From DAOUBF01 sp034432795 (GTDB taxonomy: Bacteria > Chloroflexota > Anaerolineae > DSLN01), in assembly GCA_034432795.1 (NCBI GenBank), contig DAOUBF010000064.1, positions 1 to 64,000 on the forward strand: a stretch of 64,000 nt of DNA, in the 5' to 3' direction. Positions 8,067 to 15,574 of this stretch are shown here, piece after piece. A program made the position numbers and the translations under genes. The number at the start of each line of letters is the position of its first letter. Position 1 is the first letter of the stretch. Below the pieces are notes generated by a model, which was not told where the DNA came from, did no database searches, and saw only the letters and a program-made list of their open reading frames with translations.

Positions 8067-9026
8067 ATGATCAGCGTGAATTGGCAGGCAATGACAATCG
8101 TTGAACAGATGGTAGCCCAGGCGCAACGCCTGGGCGTTACGGTGACTACTCTGTCCTGTGGCGCACGGGTGATAGACCTGGGCCTGAAGGCCGCCGGTGG
8201 CCTGCTCGCCGGCAAGTGCACCGCTGAGGCCAGCCTGGGCGGCATGGGTCAGGTGACCTTCGTGCCGCTGGAGTTCGGCGACAATTTCTGGTTGCCCGGC
8301 GTCAGTATCGCTGTGGACCAGCCTGAGATCGGCTGTATGGCCTCGCAGTATGCCGGTTGGGGCATCCGGCGGGGGGATTTCTTCGCCATTGGTTCTGGCC
8401 CGGCGCGTGCGCTGGCGGCGACGGAGCCTGTGTTCCAGCAGTTGGACTACCGGGATAGCGCCGACGTGGCCGTGATCATCCTGGAAGGGCGCACCTGGCC
8501 CAGCGATAAGATAGCCGAATACATCGCCCGCAAGTGCCGCGTGTCACCGGCCCGGCTCACCATGCTGATGGCGCCCGCCGCCTGCCTGGCGGGTTCAGTC
8601 CAGCTTTCGGCGCGGGTGGTGGCGACCGGGATGCACAAGATGGTCAAGCTGGGTTTTGACGTGCGCAAGGTGCTGCACGGCTATGGCACCTGTCCCATCG
8701 CGCCGGTGGTCCCGGATGAGGCCCTGGCCAGCGCGCTGGCGAATGATTGTGTGCTCTACGGCGGGCGGGTGCACTACACCGTGCGCGCCGACGACGCTGA
8801 GCTTGAAGCGTTGATTGAGCGCCTCCCCTCCACGGCCTCACCGGACTACGGCACGCCCTGCTATGAGTTGTTCAGGCGCTACGGCGACTTTTACAGCATT
8901 GATCCCTTGCTCTTCTGCCCCTCGCAGGTGAGCATCAACAATGTGACGAGTGGCCGGACCTTCCGCGCAGGCCGTCCTAACCCCGACGTCCTCAGGGCTT
9001 CCCTGGGGCGCGGAGGCCCAGGATAA
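8067..9026 (+). CDS. mch: Methenyl-H4MPT cyclohydrolase, copy 1
   Basis: 319-residue Mch, which interconverts methenyl-H4MPT and N5-formyl-H4MPT (or the methylotroph analogue) in the cytoplasm. Hallmarks: MISVNWQAM start, CGARVIDLGLKAAGG, GGMGQVTF, IGCMASQYAGWG, GSGPARAL, GYGTCPIAPV, DDCVLYGGRVHYTVRA-type segment near residue 228 and DYGTPCYELF near the end, finishing with the usual TSGRTFRAG. The ATG at 8067 follows a GGAGG site. A second, clearly different Mch lies at 21180. This copy is separated from the fwd genes and sits with DUF2193 and mtdB. Confidence 0.92.
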   Translation: MISVNWQAMTIVEQMVAQAQRLGVTVTTLSCGARVIDLGLKAAGGLLAGKCTAEASLGGMGQVTFVPLEFGDNFWLPGVSIAVDQPEIGCMASQYAGWGIRRGDFFAIGSGPARALAATEPVFQQLDYRDSADVAVIILEGRTWPSDKIAEYIARKCRVSPARLTMLMAPAACLAGSVQLSARVVATGMHKMVKLGFDVRKVLHGYGTCPIAPVVPDEALASALANDCVLYGGRVHYTVRADDAELEALIERLPSTASPDYGTPCYELFRRYGDFYSIDPLLFCPSQVSINNVTSGRTFRAGRPNPDVLRASLGRGGPG

Positions 9027-9049
9027 CAGGCAGAGAAAGGCGATCTGGG

Positions 9050-9343
9050 ATGCCCACAGACTGGATACAAATGGACTGGCGTATATTCCTCTCCACCTTT
9101 GCGCTGGTGTTTCTGGCCGAACTGGGCGACAAGACGCAACTGGCCACGCTGGCGATGGCGTGCCAGACCCAGGCGCGGTGGACTGTGTTCGCCGGTGCGA
9201 CGCTGGCGCTGGTTGTGGTGACACTCGCCAGCGTGCTACTCAGCGAGGTGTTGCACCGGCTGGTGCCCGCCGACACGATGCGGTGGATTGCCGGAGGCAT
9301 ATTTATTCTGGCGGGCGTAGCCATTCTCTTGGGTCGGTCGTGA
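9050..9343 (+). CDS. Half-size UPF0016/GDT1 family membrane transporter
   Basis: 97-residue membrane protein with about three helices and the signature FLAELGDKTQLATLAMA (E-x-G-D-K-T) near residue 20. The family (GDT1/TMEM165/MneA) exports Mn2+ or Ca2+. Full-length members have two such repeats; here there is one, and no partner half-gene lies next to it, so it probably acts as a homo-oligomer. It starts 23 bp after mch. The MtdB and SOD genes downstream make manganese handling conceivable. Confidence 0.75.
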   Translation: MPTDWIQMDWRIFLSTFALVFLAELGDKTQLATLAMACQTQARWTVFAGATLALVVVTLASVLLSEVLHRLVPADTMRWIAGGIFILAGVAILLGRS

Positions 9344-9445
9344 GGCCATGATGGGATTGCAGGCCTTATTTGTCTGGAAATATAAAACGTGCTATGATCC
9401 TCTAAGGGCAGCGGACGCGATCATAGGCCCGAGGAGGATTGTCGC

Positions 9446-9688
9446 ATGGACACGGAACGGCCCAGTGACGCGCTGGAACAGTTTGAACAGGTGGTGGAGG
9501 AGCGCTTCTCGCTGCGGGAGCGGCAGGCCGCTATGGACCTCCTTCGCGATGCCTTCCACCTGTTGCCCTGGGAGTTGCAGGACCTCTACCTGGGCGTGGT
9601 GGAGCTTTACCGCGAACGGAAGTGGGCGCAGGCCTCGGCGCTGTTTGAGGAGTGGCTGGACCAGGCCAGGGAACTCGGCCTGGTGTGA
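9446..9688 (+). CDS. Small acidic helical protein, unknown function
   Basis: 80 residues, predicted all-helical and charged, with a tryptophan-rich C-terminal half (LPWELQDLYLGVVELYRERKWAQA). A GAGGAGG ribosome site precedes the ATG, so it is probably translated. No family recognised. It lies between the UPF0016 gene and a strong terminator, as the last gene of that transcript. Confidence 0.6.
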   Translation: MDTERPSDALEQFEQVVEERFSLRERQAAMDLLRDAFHLLPWELQDLYLGVVELYRERKWAQASALFEEWLDQARELGLV

Positions 9689-9753
9689 GACCGCAGATGT
9701 AGCGCGCATCCCAGGCGCGTCCGTCTTTCTTTCTCCTATACTCAACCATCTGG

Positions 9754-9800
9754 ACAGCGAAGCATCTTAGCCCGCCAGGGTTAAGGTGCTTCGCTGTTTT
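9754..9800 (+). terminator. Rho-independent terminator
   Basis: A long stem starts with ACAGCGAAGCA, which pairs with TGCTTCGCTGT. It continues with CTTA/TAAG and CCC/GGG around a short loop and ends in TTTT. It is the clearest intrinsic terminator in the window and ends the 6.4-9.7 kb transcript. Confidence 0.8.
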
Positions 9801-9830
9801 ATCCGACAGACTCAATAAGATCATCGCCTT

Positions 9831-9888
9831 GTCACTCTGAGCGAAGCGTAGGACCCCTGGAGAGAGCCTTCGCTACGCTCAGGATGAC
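9831..9888. repeat. GTCA-TCTGAGCG inverted repeat element
   Basis: Imperfect 22-bp inverted arms: the left arm begins GTCACTCTGAGCGAAGCG and the right arm ends CGCTCAGGATGAC. About 15 bp of spacer separates them. This type of short palindromic element is widely dispersed in bacterial genomes. It ends about 20 bp before the mtdB start. Confidence 0.65.
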
Positions 9889-9909
9889 AACGATTGGGGG
9901 AATGAGACC

Positions 9910-10764
9910 ATGAAGAAACTGCTCTTACAATTGGACAGCGATAAACATGCCAGTTCGTTTGACGCGATCACAGCCTATGACGCCGGAGTGGACCACGTGC
10001 TCAGCTACGGCGGGGTGAGCGTGGAGGATGTGCGCAACCTGGTGTATGGCGCGATGTTCACACGCGGCGGCGAGGCCCTGAAGAACACGGCCATCTTTAT
10101 CGGCGGTTCGTCCGTGCCAGCGGGGGAAGCTATGCTGAAAGCCGCGCTGGAGGCGTTCTTTGGGCCGGTGCGCGTCTCGGTCATGGCCGATCCCAACGGC
10201 TCTAACACGACCGCGGCGGCGGCCGTGCTCAAGATCATCCGCGCCGTGCCCCCGGCGGGCAAGCGGGCAGTGATCTTCGCCGGCACCGGGCCGGTGGGCT
10301 GGCGCGCTGCCACGCTCCTGGCGAAGGAGGGCTGCCAGGTGACGATCACTTCGCGCAGCCTTGACCGCGCCCAAAATGTAAGCCGGGCCATCCGCGACCG
10401 CTTTAACCTGGAGGTGACCCCTATGGAGGTCCGGGATGATGCGGGGGTGGCGAAGGCGCTGGAGGGCGCGAACATCGTCCTGGCCACCGGCGCCGCCGGT
10501 GTGGAACTGGTGAAGCAGGAACTATGGACCGCCAGCCCCAGCGTTGAAGTCGTCGCCGACGTGAACGCTGTGCCGCCTACCGGCATCGGCGGTATCAAGC
10601 CGACAGATGACGGCAAGGTGCGCGAGGGGCGCATCGCCTTCGGCGCCATCGGCATCGGTGGGCTGAAGATGAAGATCCACCGGGCAGCGGTGGCCAAGCT
10701 GTTTGAGCGCAACGACCTGGTGCTGGACGTTGAGGAGATCTACGAGATCGGTAAGGCGCTGTGA
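9910..10764 (+). CDS. mtdB: NAD(P)-dependent methylene-H4MPT dehydrogenase
   Basis: 284-residue MtdB/MtdA-family enzyme, which oxidises methylene-H4MPT to methenyl-H4MPT with NAD(P). It has the MKKLLLQLDSDKHASSFDAITAYDAGVDHVLSYGGV-type N-terminus (residues 1-36), a VMADPNGSNTTAAAAV loop and a Rossmann site GTGPVGWRAA near residue 120, then an SRSLDRAQ segment that sets cofactor choice. The end (GIGGLKMKIHRAAVAKLFE) is typical. It feeds methenyl-H4MPT to Mch. The family belongs to bacterial methylotrophs rather than methanogens, so the island mixes bacterial and archaeal-type steps. Confidence 0.92.
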   Translation: MKKLLLQLDSDKHASSFDAITAYDAGVDHVLSYGGVSVEDVRNLVYGAMFTRGGEALKNTAIFIGGSSVPAGEAMLKAALEAFFGPVRVSVMADPNGSNTTAAAAVLKIIRAVPPAGKRAVIFAGTGPVGWRAATLLAKEGCQVTITSRSLDRAQNVSRAIRDRFNLEVTPMEVRDDAGVAKALEGANIVLATGAAGVELVKQELWTASPSVEVVADVNAVPPTGIGGIKPTDDGKVREGRIAFGAIGIGGLKMKIHRAAVAKLFERNDLVLDVEEIYEIGKAL

Positions 10765-10796
10765 AGCGCCTGCGGCTGTGAAGAAGGGAGGGAAAG

Positions 10797-11393
10797 ATGC
10801 CTCACGAACTTCCACCCTTGCCTTACGCCTACGATGCGCTGGAGCCGTACTACGACGAGCAGACTGTGCGCCTGCATCACGATAAGCACCACGCGGCGTA
10901 TGTGGCCGGGCTGAACAAGGCCGAGGAGCAACTCGCCGCCGCCCGTGCCTCCGGGGACTATGCCCTGATCAAGCACTGGGAGCGGGAACTGGCCTTCCAT
11001 GGCTCCGGCCACCTGTTGCATACGCTGTTTTGGGAGAACATGACGCCGGGGGGCGGCGGCGAACCCGACGGGGAACTGGCCGCGCAGATCGCCCAAGATT
11101 TCGGCAGTTTTGAGGCGTTCAAGGCCCAGTTTAGCGCCGCCGCCAACGCGGTGGAGGGGAGCGGCTGGGGTCTGTTGGGCTGGCTGCCGGCCTTCGGCAA
11201 GCTGGCCATTTTGCAGGTGGAGAAGCACCAGGACCTCACCGTGTGGGGCGTGCTGCCCCTGTTGATCGTGGATGTCTGGGAGCACGCCTACTATTTGAAG
11301 TACCAGAATCGCCGGGCGGAATGGGTCAGCAACTGGTGGAATCTGGTCAACTGGCCCGATGTGGCCCGGCGCTTCGCCGCAGCCCGCCGCTAG
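10797..11393 (+). CDS. Superoxide dismutase (Fe/Mn)
   Basis: 198-residue Fe/Mn-SOD that disproportionates superoxide. Metal ligands are visible: His in HHDKHHAAYV near residue 27, His in HGSGHLLHTLFWENM near 75, and Asp/His in DVWEHAYYLKYQ near 160. No signal peptide, so cytoplasmic. It lies 33 bp after mtdB and probably shares its transcript. SOD beside oxygen-sensitive Fe-S and Mo/W enzymes suggests protection of the C1 pathway. Iron versus manganese cannot be decided by eye. Confidence 0.92.
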   Translation: MPHELPPLPYAYDALEPYYDEQTVRLHHDKHHAAYVAGLNKAEEQLAAARASGDYALIKHWERELAFHGSGHLLHTLFWENMTPGGGGEPDGELAAQIAQDFGSFEAFKAQFSAAANAVEGSGWGLLGWLPAFGKLAILQVEKHQDLTVWGVLPLLIVDVWEHAYYLKYQNRRAEWVSNWWNLVNWPDVARRFAAARR

Positions 11394-11425
11394 GCACAAC
11401 TTTATACCCAGGGAAGGAGAGTCTC

Positions 11426-11575
11426 ATGACGGTGGAATGCCCGGTATGCTTGAGGGATGTCCCCTTGGGTGAAGATGTCCGCGAGGGAGACATCATCCAG
11501 TGCCCCTACTGCAAAGCCTGGTTCAAGCTGGTGCGGGTGAACGGCGAGTGGATGGGGGAGCGCGTCCGCAGATAG
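11426..11575 (+). CDS. LysW-like zinc-ribbon mini-protein
   Basis: 49-residue protein with two CPxC knuckles (VECPVC and IQCPYC) about 20 residues apart, a single zinc ribbon resembling the amino-group carrier LysW. Unlike LysW it does not end in the EDWGE-type acidic tail whose glutamate is modified, so carrier function is uncertain. An AAGGAGAG ribosome site supports the start. Two ATP-grasp ligases lie in the same island, the usual partners of LysW-like carriers. It could instead be a plain metal-binding protein. Confidence 0.65.
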   Translation: MTVECPVCLRDVPLGEDVREGDIIQCPYCKAWFKLVRVNGEWMGERVRR

Positions 11576-11576
11576 G

Positions 11577-11619
11577 ACGGCGAGTAGGAGCACGGCATGC
11601 CGTACCCTTACTCGCCGTG
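11577..11619 (+). terminator. Nested hairpin after the zinc-ribbon gene
   Basis: The outer stem ACGGCGAGTA pairs with TACTCGCCGT, and an inner palindrome ACGGCATGCCGT can form its own stem. It starts inside the stop region of the zinc-ribbon gene and has no T-run. It is a probable transcript end before the ferritin-like gene. Confidence 0.55.
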
Positions 11620-11685
11620 TGTATAGCCGCCCGGCATCCGGCGCAGACGGACAATTCTATAAAGCTATAGAAAGGAGCAAACCAA

Positions 11686-12165
11686 ATGGGTACCAAAGGT
11701 GCTCAGATCGTGGAATTGAATGTGGCCGAACTGATCGCCGATCTCAACCGCGCCTATGCGGATGAGTGGCTGGCGGCCTATGCCTACAATTACATGGGGC
11801 AGGTGGTGACCGGCCGGCCTGCGGCGAAGTTCCTGGCCGATTTGTTGAAGGACACGGCCAAGGACGAACTGGAGCATCAGGATGAGCTGGCCGGGCGCAT
11901 CGCCCAGCTTGGCGGCAAGCCGGTGGCCGACATCACCCGGCTGGTGGAAGCCAGCAACGCGGGCTATCCCACCCCGCCGGAGAATGAGAAGGACTTTGAG
12001 GCCATCGTCAAGACGGTGATCGCCGCCGAGCGCGACGCCATTGAGGTGTACAACCGGCTGGCCCAAAAGACGCACGGTAAAGACCCGATCACCTATAACC
12101 TGATCGTGCACATCCTGGGGGAGGAGGTAGAGCACGAGACCGAGTTTGAGATGTTGTTGAGCTAA
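11686..12165 (+). CDS. Ferritin-like (bacterioferritin/DPS-type) protein
   Basis: 159-residue four-helix-bundle ferritin-like protein. Di-iron-type residues are visible: ADEWLAAYAYNYMGQ near residue 25, AKDELEHQDELAGRIAQLGG near 62, AAERDAIEVYNRLAQ near 110 and EEVEHETEFEMLL at the C-terminus (paired E and ExxH motifs). It could store or oxidise iron. It has its own ribosome site (GAAAGGAG) and is bracketed by two hairpins, so it may be a separate transcript. Together with SOD it gives the island an oxidative-stress guard. Confidence 0.8.
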   Translation: MGTKGAQIVELNVAELIADLNRAYADEWLAAYAYNYMGQVVTGRPAAKFLADLLKDTAKDELEHQDELAGRIAQLGGKPVADITRLVEASNAGYPTPPENEKDFEAIVKTVIAAERDAIEVYNRLAQKTHGKDPITYNLIVHILGEEVEHETEFEMLLS

Positions 12166-12166
12166 A

Positions 12167-12195
12167 GAAGGGGCAGGGGGAATCCCTGCCCCTTC
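12167..12195 (+). terminator. 12-bp perfect hairpin after the ferritin-like gene
   Basis: GAAGGGGCAGGG pairs exactly with CCCTGCCCCTTC around a 5-nt loop, beginning a few bases after the stop codon. No T-run follows. Probably a terminator or an mRNA 3'-end stabiliser. Confidence 0.6.
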
Positions 12196-12226
12196 CGGCC
12201 CTTTCACATGGAGGTGGGAATAACCG

Positions 12227-13324
12227 ATGACCCGAGCGATAGGCATTGACCCCGGAACGGTGAGTTTTGATGTGTGTGGGCTGGAGAACGGGCAGGTGTT
12301 CCTGGACACGACCCTGCCCTCGCCGGAGTTCGCAGCGAACCCCCAGGCGCTGATCGATCTGCTCCAGGCGGCCCAACCTGTGGACCTGATCGCGGCGCCC
12401 TCTGGCTATGGCCTGCCCCTGGTGCCCATTGAGCAGTTTGGCGACCGGGAGCGCTTCCTGTTTACGTTAGTGGATGAGCGCGAGCGGGGGCGCATCCCCG
12501 TGCTGGGCGGCATGGGCAAGATGATCCCCTTGATGAAAGCCAGCGGGCTGCCCCTGCTGTTCCTCCCCGGCGTGATCCACCTGCCCACCGTGCCGGAGCA
12601 CCGCAAGGCCAACAAAATTGATATGGGCACAACGGATAAGCTGTGCTGCGTGGCGTTGGGCATCTATGACCAGGCCCGCTATTACAACATCCCCTACCGG
12701 GAGACGTCGTTCATCTTTGCCGAGGTAGGCGGCGCCTACACAGCGGTCATGGCGGTGGATAAGGGCAAGGTGGTGGACGGCCTGGGCGGGACAGGGGGCG
12801 GGCCAGGCTACTATTCGCTGGGGAGCATGGACGGGGAGCTGGCCTACTTGCTGGGCAGTTTCCACAAAGAGCTTCTCTTCACCGGCGGGGCGGCCTACAT
12901 CGCGGGCCGACCGGAGCTTTCGCCGGAGCAATTCGCCGACCTGGCCGAGCAGGACGCCCAGGCCCGTATCGGCTGGGAGGCCCTGCTAGAGGGCGTGGTC
13001 AAGAGCGTGGCGGCGGAGTTGGTGGTGGTGCCCGCACCCCGCGAGATCCTGATCTCAGGCCGACTATGCCGTACCGAGAAGATCCGCCAGGAGTTAGTGC
13101 GGCGGTTGTCACGCTTCGGCTTCCCTGTGCGCCGGGTGCGGGGGCTGGCCAACGTGGCCAAGGAGGCGGCCCAGGGCGCGGCGCTCCTCGCCGACGGGTT
13201 GGCGGGTGGGCCACTCGCTGAACTGGTGGAGGTGATGGAGATTCGTGGCGCCTCCGGCACGGTCCTGGACCACCTTTACATCCGGGACAGTGTGGCGCTC
13301 AAGCAGAAGTATCTGGGCGAATGA
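12227..13324 (+). CDS. DUF1464 family ASKHA-fold protein
   Basis: 365-residue protein recognised as DUF1464, an archaeal-type family of the acetate kinase/sugar kinase/Hsp70 fold. The phosphate-1 motif RAIGIDPGTVSFD opens the protein, and a second phosphate/adenosine-type loop (GLGGTGGGPGYYSLGSMDGELAYLLG) lies near residue 185. A late ILISGRL and VRGLANVAKEAAQGAA complete the ATPase pattern. It probably binds ATP and phosphorylates a small molecule; the substrate is unknown. The family recurs with H4MPT/methanofuran genes, so a biosynthetic role is a fair guess, not shown here. Confidence 0.7.
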   Translation: MTRAIGIDPGTVSFDVCGLENGQVFLDTTLPSPEFAANPQALIDLLQAAQPVDLIAAPSGYGLPLVPIEQFGDRERFLFTLVDERERGRIPVLGGMGKMIPLMKASGLPLLFLPGVIHLPTVPEHRKANKIDMGTTDKLCCVALGIYDQARYYNIPYRETSFIFAEVGGAYTAVMAVDKGKVVDGLGGTGGGPGYYSLGSMDGELAYLLGSFHKELLFTGGAAYIAGRPELSPEQFADLAEQDAQARIGWEALLEGVVKSVAAELVVVPAPREILISGRLCRTEKIRQELVRRLSRFGFPVRRVRGLANVAKEAAQGAALLADGLAGGPLAELVEVMEIRGASGTVLDHLYIRDSVALKQKYLGE

Positions 13325-13334
13325 CGGCGAGTCG

Positions 13335-13407
13335 GTGACATCTGTCATGAGAGGATTGTGACATTTAGCACTACTCACCAGGGGAGGGTTGGCCTATATT
13401 AGGCTGT
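13335..13407 (+). promoter_or_regulatory. C1-island control module B
   Basis: TGACATCTGTCA (13336-13347) is followed 23 bp later by TGACATTTAGCA (13359-13370). CACTAC, a C/G-rich stretch and a -10-like TATATT (13395-13400) come next. It aligns along its whole length with module A at 5790. It lies between the DUF1464 stop and the ATP-grasp start at 13419. Confidence 0.6.
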
Positions 13408-13418
13408 AACCGCATCGG

Positions 13419-14723
13419 ATGCGTATCCTGATCACCGGAGTCAGCACCAGAGCCATCGCCGAATCGGCCTGCGCCGCAGGGTACGATGTGATTACGCTGG
13501 ACTACTTCGGCGATTCGGATCAGAAGCGCTTGTGTCAAAATTACTCCCTCAAGCGCGACTTTGGCCTGCCCTTTGGCCCGGCCCAGCTTTATCGGGCCAG
13601 CCGCAACCTGGAATTTGATGCGCTGGTCTACATCTCTAATTTGGAGAACTACCCGGACATTGTGGAGCGGCTGACTGCTGGCGTGAGAGGGAGAGGGCGT
13701 AAGCAACTCTTGGGCAACAGCCCCGCCGTGCTGGCCCGTGTGCGGCACTGGCCCACCGTCGCAGACGCCCTCCGACGGCAGGGTGTCCAGACCCCGGAGA
13801 CGATCTATCCGGGGCAGCCCTCACCCCCCACCCTCCTCTCCCCAACCAGGGGAGAGGAGGTAGAGGGTGAGGGCCACGCCCCGCGCCGCTGGCTGCGCAA
13901 GCCTATCCGCAGCGGGGGCGGCCACCGCATCACCTTCTGGCCGCCTGACCGAAGGCCCGGAAAGGGCTATCTGCTTCAGGAGTATATCCCTGGGCTGGCC
14001 GGATCGGCTGCGTTTGTGGCGAACGGTCGGGAGTGTGTGGTGCTAGGGATCACCGAGCAACTCATCGGCACGCCGGAGTTCGGGGCACAGGGCTTCCATT
14101 ACTGCGGAAATATCCTGCCCCTGGCCCCTCCTTTACTATCCTCCCCCATCAAGGGGGAGAGGAGGGGGGATGTTCCCCCCACCCCAACCCTCCCCCACAC
14201 AGGGGGGAGGGCGTTGTCCCTTCATCCCAACCCTTCCCTACATGGAGGGGAGGGAGGAGAGGAGGTACTGGCCCAGGTGCGGCACATCAGCGCGGCCCTG
14301 ACCCGTGAGTTTGGTCTGGTGGGGGTGAACGGTTTTGACTTTGTGCTCTATGAGGAGCAGGTGATCCCTGTGGAGGTCAACCCGCGCTATTCGGCCTCTA
14401 TGGAGCTGATGGAATGGGCCTGTGGCCTGTCCATCTTTGACCTGCACGTGCGGGCGATCACACGTGGGGAGTTGCCCGACGTTGAGCCGGGCGCGCCCCA
14501 GGGGTTCTATGGAAAAGCCATCGTGTATGCCGGGAAAGCGGGCCGCGCCCCAGATACAACGGACTGGCTGGAACGCGGCATCCGGGATGTGCCTTTTCCG
14601 GGCGAGGCGCTGAGGCAGGGCGGGCCGGTCTGCACGGTGTTGGCCAGCGCGCCCACCCGCGACACCTGCTTCGCCAGCCTGGTCACCCAGGCAAAGACCC
14701 TGATAGGAGAGATCTATGCCTGA
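13419..14723 (+). CDS. ATP-grasp ligase with two in-frame repeat insertions
   Basis: 434-residue ATP-grasp protein. The N-terminus (MRILITGVSTRAIAESACAAG) is the Rossmann-like pre-ATP-grasp domain. The ATP-grasp core shows RWLRKPIRSGGGHRI, YLLQEYIPG and a metal-binding end (LVGVNGFDFVL..VIPVEVNPRYSASMELME). Residues about 133-155 and 233-282 are low-complexity peptides (such as PTPTLPHTGGR) encoded by the genome's GC-rich palindromic repeats, inserted without breaking the frame. Without them the protein would be near 365 residues. It overlaps fwdD by 8 bp. Relatives sit in H4MPT/methanofuran loci; MfnD, the tyramine-glutamate ligase, is a candidate function. Whether the enlarged enzyme works is open. 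Confidence 0.75.
   Translation: MRILITGVSTRAIAESACAAGYDVITLDYFGDSDQKRLCQNYSLKRDFGLPFGPAQLYRASRNLEFDALVYISNLENYPDIVERLTAGVRGRGRKQLLGNSPAVLARVRHWPTVADALRRQGVQTPETIYPGQPSPPTLLSPTRGEEVEGEGHAPRRWLRKPIRSGGGHRITFWPPDRRPGKGYLLQEYIPGLAGSAAFVANGRECVVLGITEQLIGTPEFGAQGFHYCGNILPLAPPLLSSPIKGERRGDVPPTPTLPHTGGRALSLHPNPSLHGGEGGEEVLAQVRHISAALTREFGLVGVNGFDFVLYEEQVIPVEVNPRYSASMELMEWACGLSIFDLHVRAITRGELPDVEPGAPQGFYGKAIVYAGKAGRAPDTTDWLERGIRDVPFPGEALRQGGPVCTVLASAPTRDTCFASLVTQAKTLIGEIYA
13819..13877. repeat. Palindromic repeat inserted in the ATP-grasp gene (1)
   Basis: CCCTCACCCCC and CCTCCTCTCCCC face their complements GGGGAGAGGAGG and GGGTGAGGG around a 5-nt loop, inside the coding sequence. The frame stays open and adds about 20 residues. 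Confidence 0.75.
14118..14265. repeat. Palindromic repeat inserted in the ATP-grasp gene (2)
   Basis: About 148 bp of alternating C-rich and G-rich arms (CCTCCCCCATC with GGGGGAGAGGAGG; CCCCAACCCTCCCCC with GGGGGGAGGG). They match the intergenic repeat family. The frame stays open and adds about 45 residues to the ATP-grasp protein. Confidence 0.75.
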
Positions 14724-15057
14724 TACAACGCTCACTCTGATCACAGGCCGGTCCACAGAGCAGGGGACTGGCATCTCGGTCGGCAAGGACCAGGCGGAAT
14801 ACCAACAGGCGACGACAGTCCTGGAACTCAGCCTGGCCGATATGACACGCTTGGGATTGCAGGAAGGTGACCGCGTGAGGCTGAGGACGCGCTACGGCGA
14901 GGTCACCGTGGTATGCCGGCAGGCAAAGTTGCCGCCGGGGGTGGGATTTATGGCGTTCGGCCCGGCGAGCAGCGCGCTGATCGGCGGCGAGACGCACGCC
15001 TCCGGTATGCCGGATACGAAGGGGTTTGAAGTGGAGTTGGAACGTGTTCCGGCCTGA
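14716..15057 (+). CDS. fwdD: Formylmethanofuran dehydrogenase subunit D (molybdopterin-binding)
   Basis: 113-residue molybdopterin dinucleotide-binding domain (double-psi barrel), matching FwdD/FmdD: LTLITGRSTEQGTGISVGK at the start, LELSLADMTRLGLQEGDRVRLRTRYGEV in the middle, and GVGFMAFGPASSALIGGETHASGMPDTKGFEVELE at the end. In the archaeal enzyme this piece closes over the tungsto- or molybdopterin bound by FwdB. It overlaps the ATP-grasp gene by 8 bp and leads the fwd run. Its presence beside a cysteine-complete FwdB is the main evidence for a redox-active complex. Confidence 0.88.
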   Translation: MPDTTLTLITGRSTEQGTGISVGKDQAEYQQATTVLELSLADMTRLGLQEGDRVRLRTRYGEVTVVCRQAKLPPGVGFMAFGPASSALIGGETHASGMPDTKGFEVELERVPA

Positions 15058-15169
15058 CGTACGCCTCAGCCCGGTTAGTGTAATCAGGCCCTCTCAGGAT
15101 CAGGCGACCCCACGATAATCCTGAGGATCAAGGTGCAGCGGTGCCAGCTTGCGGAAAGGAGAGACTGCC

Positions 15170-15463
15170 ATGGCTGGCTACGTCATATTGATGAAGTTCA
15201 CCCAGCAGGGGATCACCACCGTCAAGGAATCGCCGAAGCGCATTGAAGCGGCTAAGGCCCTGGCCGAGAAATTGGGCATTCGGGTGGTCGGCGTGTGGGT
15301 CACGCTGGGGGAGTACGATCTCGTCGCCATCGGCGACGCACCGGATGACCATACGGCGGGCTTGTTTGCTCTGGCCCTCGGATCGGCAGGGAATGTGACC
15401 ACGCAGACGATGCGGGCCTTCAGCGAGGACGAGTTCAAGGCGATTGTCAGCAAGCTGCCCTGA
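15170..15463 (+). CDS. GYD-domain protein
   Basis: 97-residue GYD-domain protein (ferredoxin-like fold): MAGYVILMKFTQQG at the start and a VVGVWVTLGEYDLVAIGDAPD core carrying the G-E-Y-D motif. Function of the family is not established. The start at 15170 is supported by a GGAAAGGAG site; an upstream TTG at 15149 is less likely. It sits between fwdD and fwdB and so is probably co-expressed with the formylmethanofuran dehydrogenase. Confidence 0.75.
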   Translation: MAGYVILMKFTQQGITTVKESPKRIEAAKALAEKLGIRVVGVWVTLGEYDLVAIGDAPDDHTAGLFALALGSAGNVTTQTMRAFSEDEFKAIVSKLP

Positions 15464-15574
15464 ACGCAGGCAAGCGGGTTAGAGGTTAGAAAAGCAAGCC
15501 CTGACACTGTTACCTAGTCTCTTGAATTACGTGGGGTCGCCGCTATCCCAGGCTACCAGGGAGGATAGTCTCAG

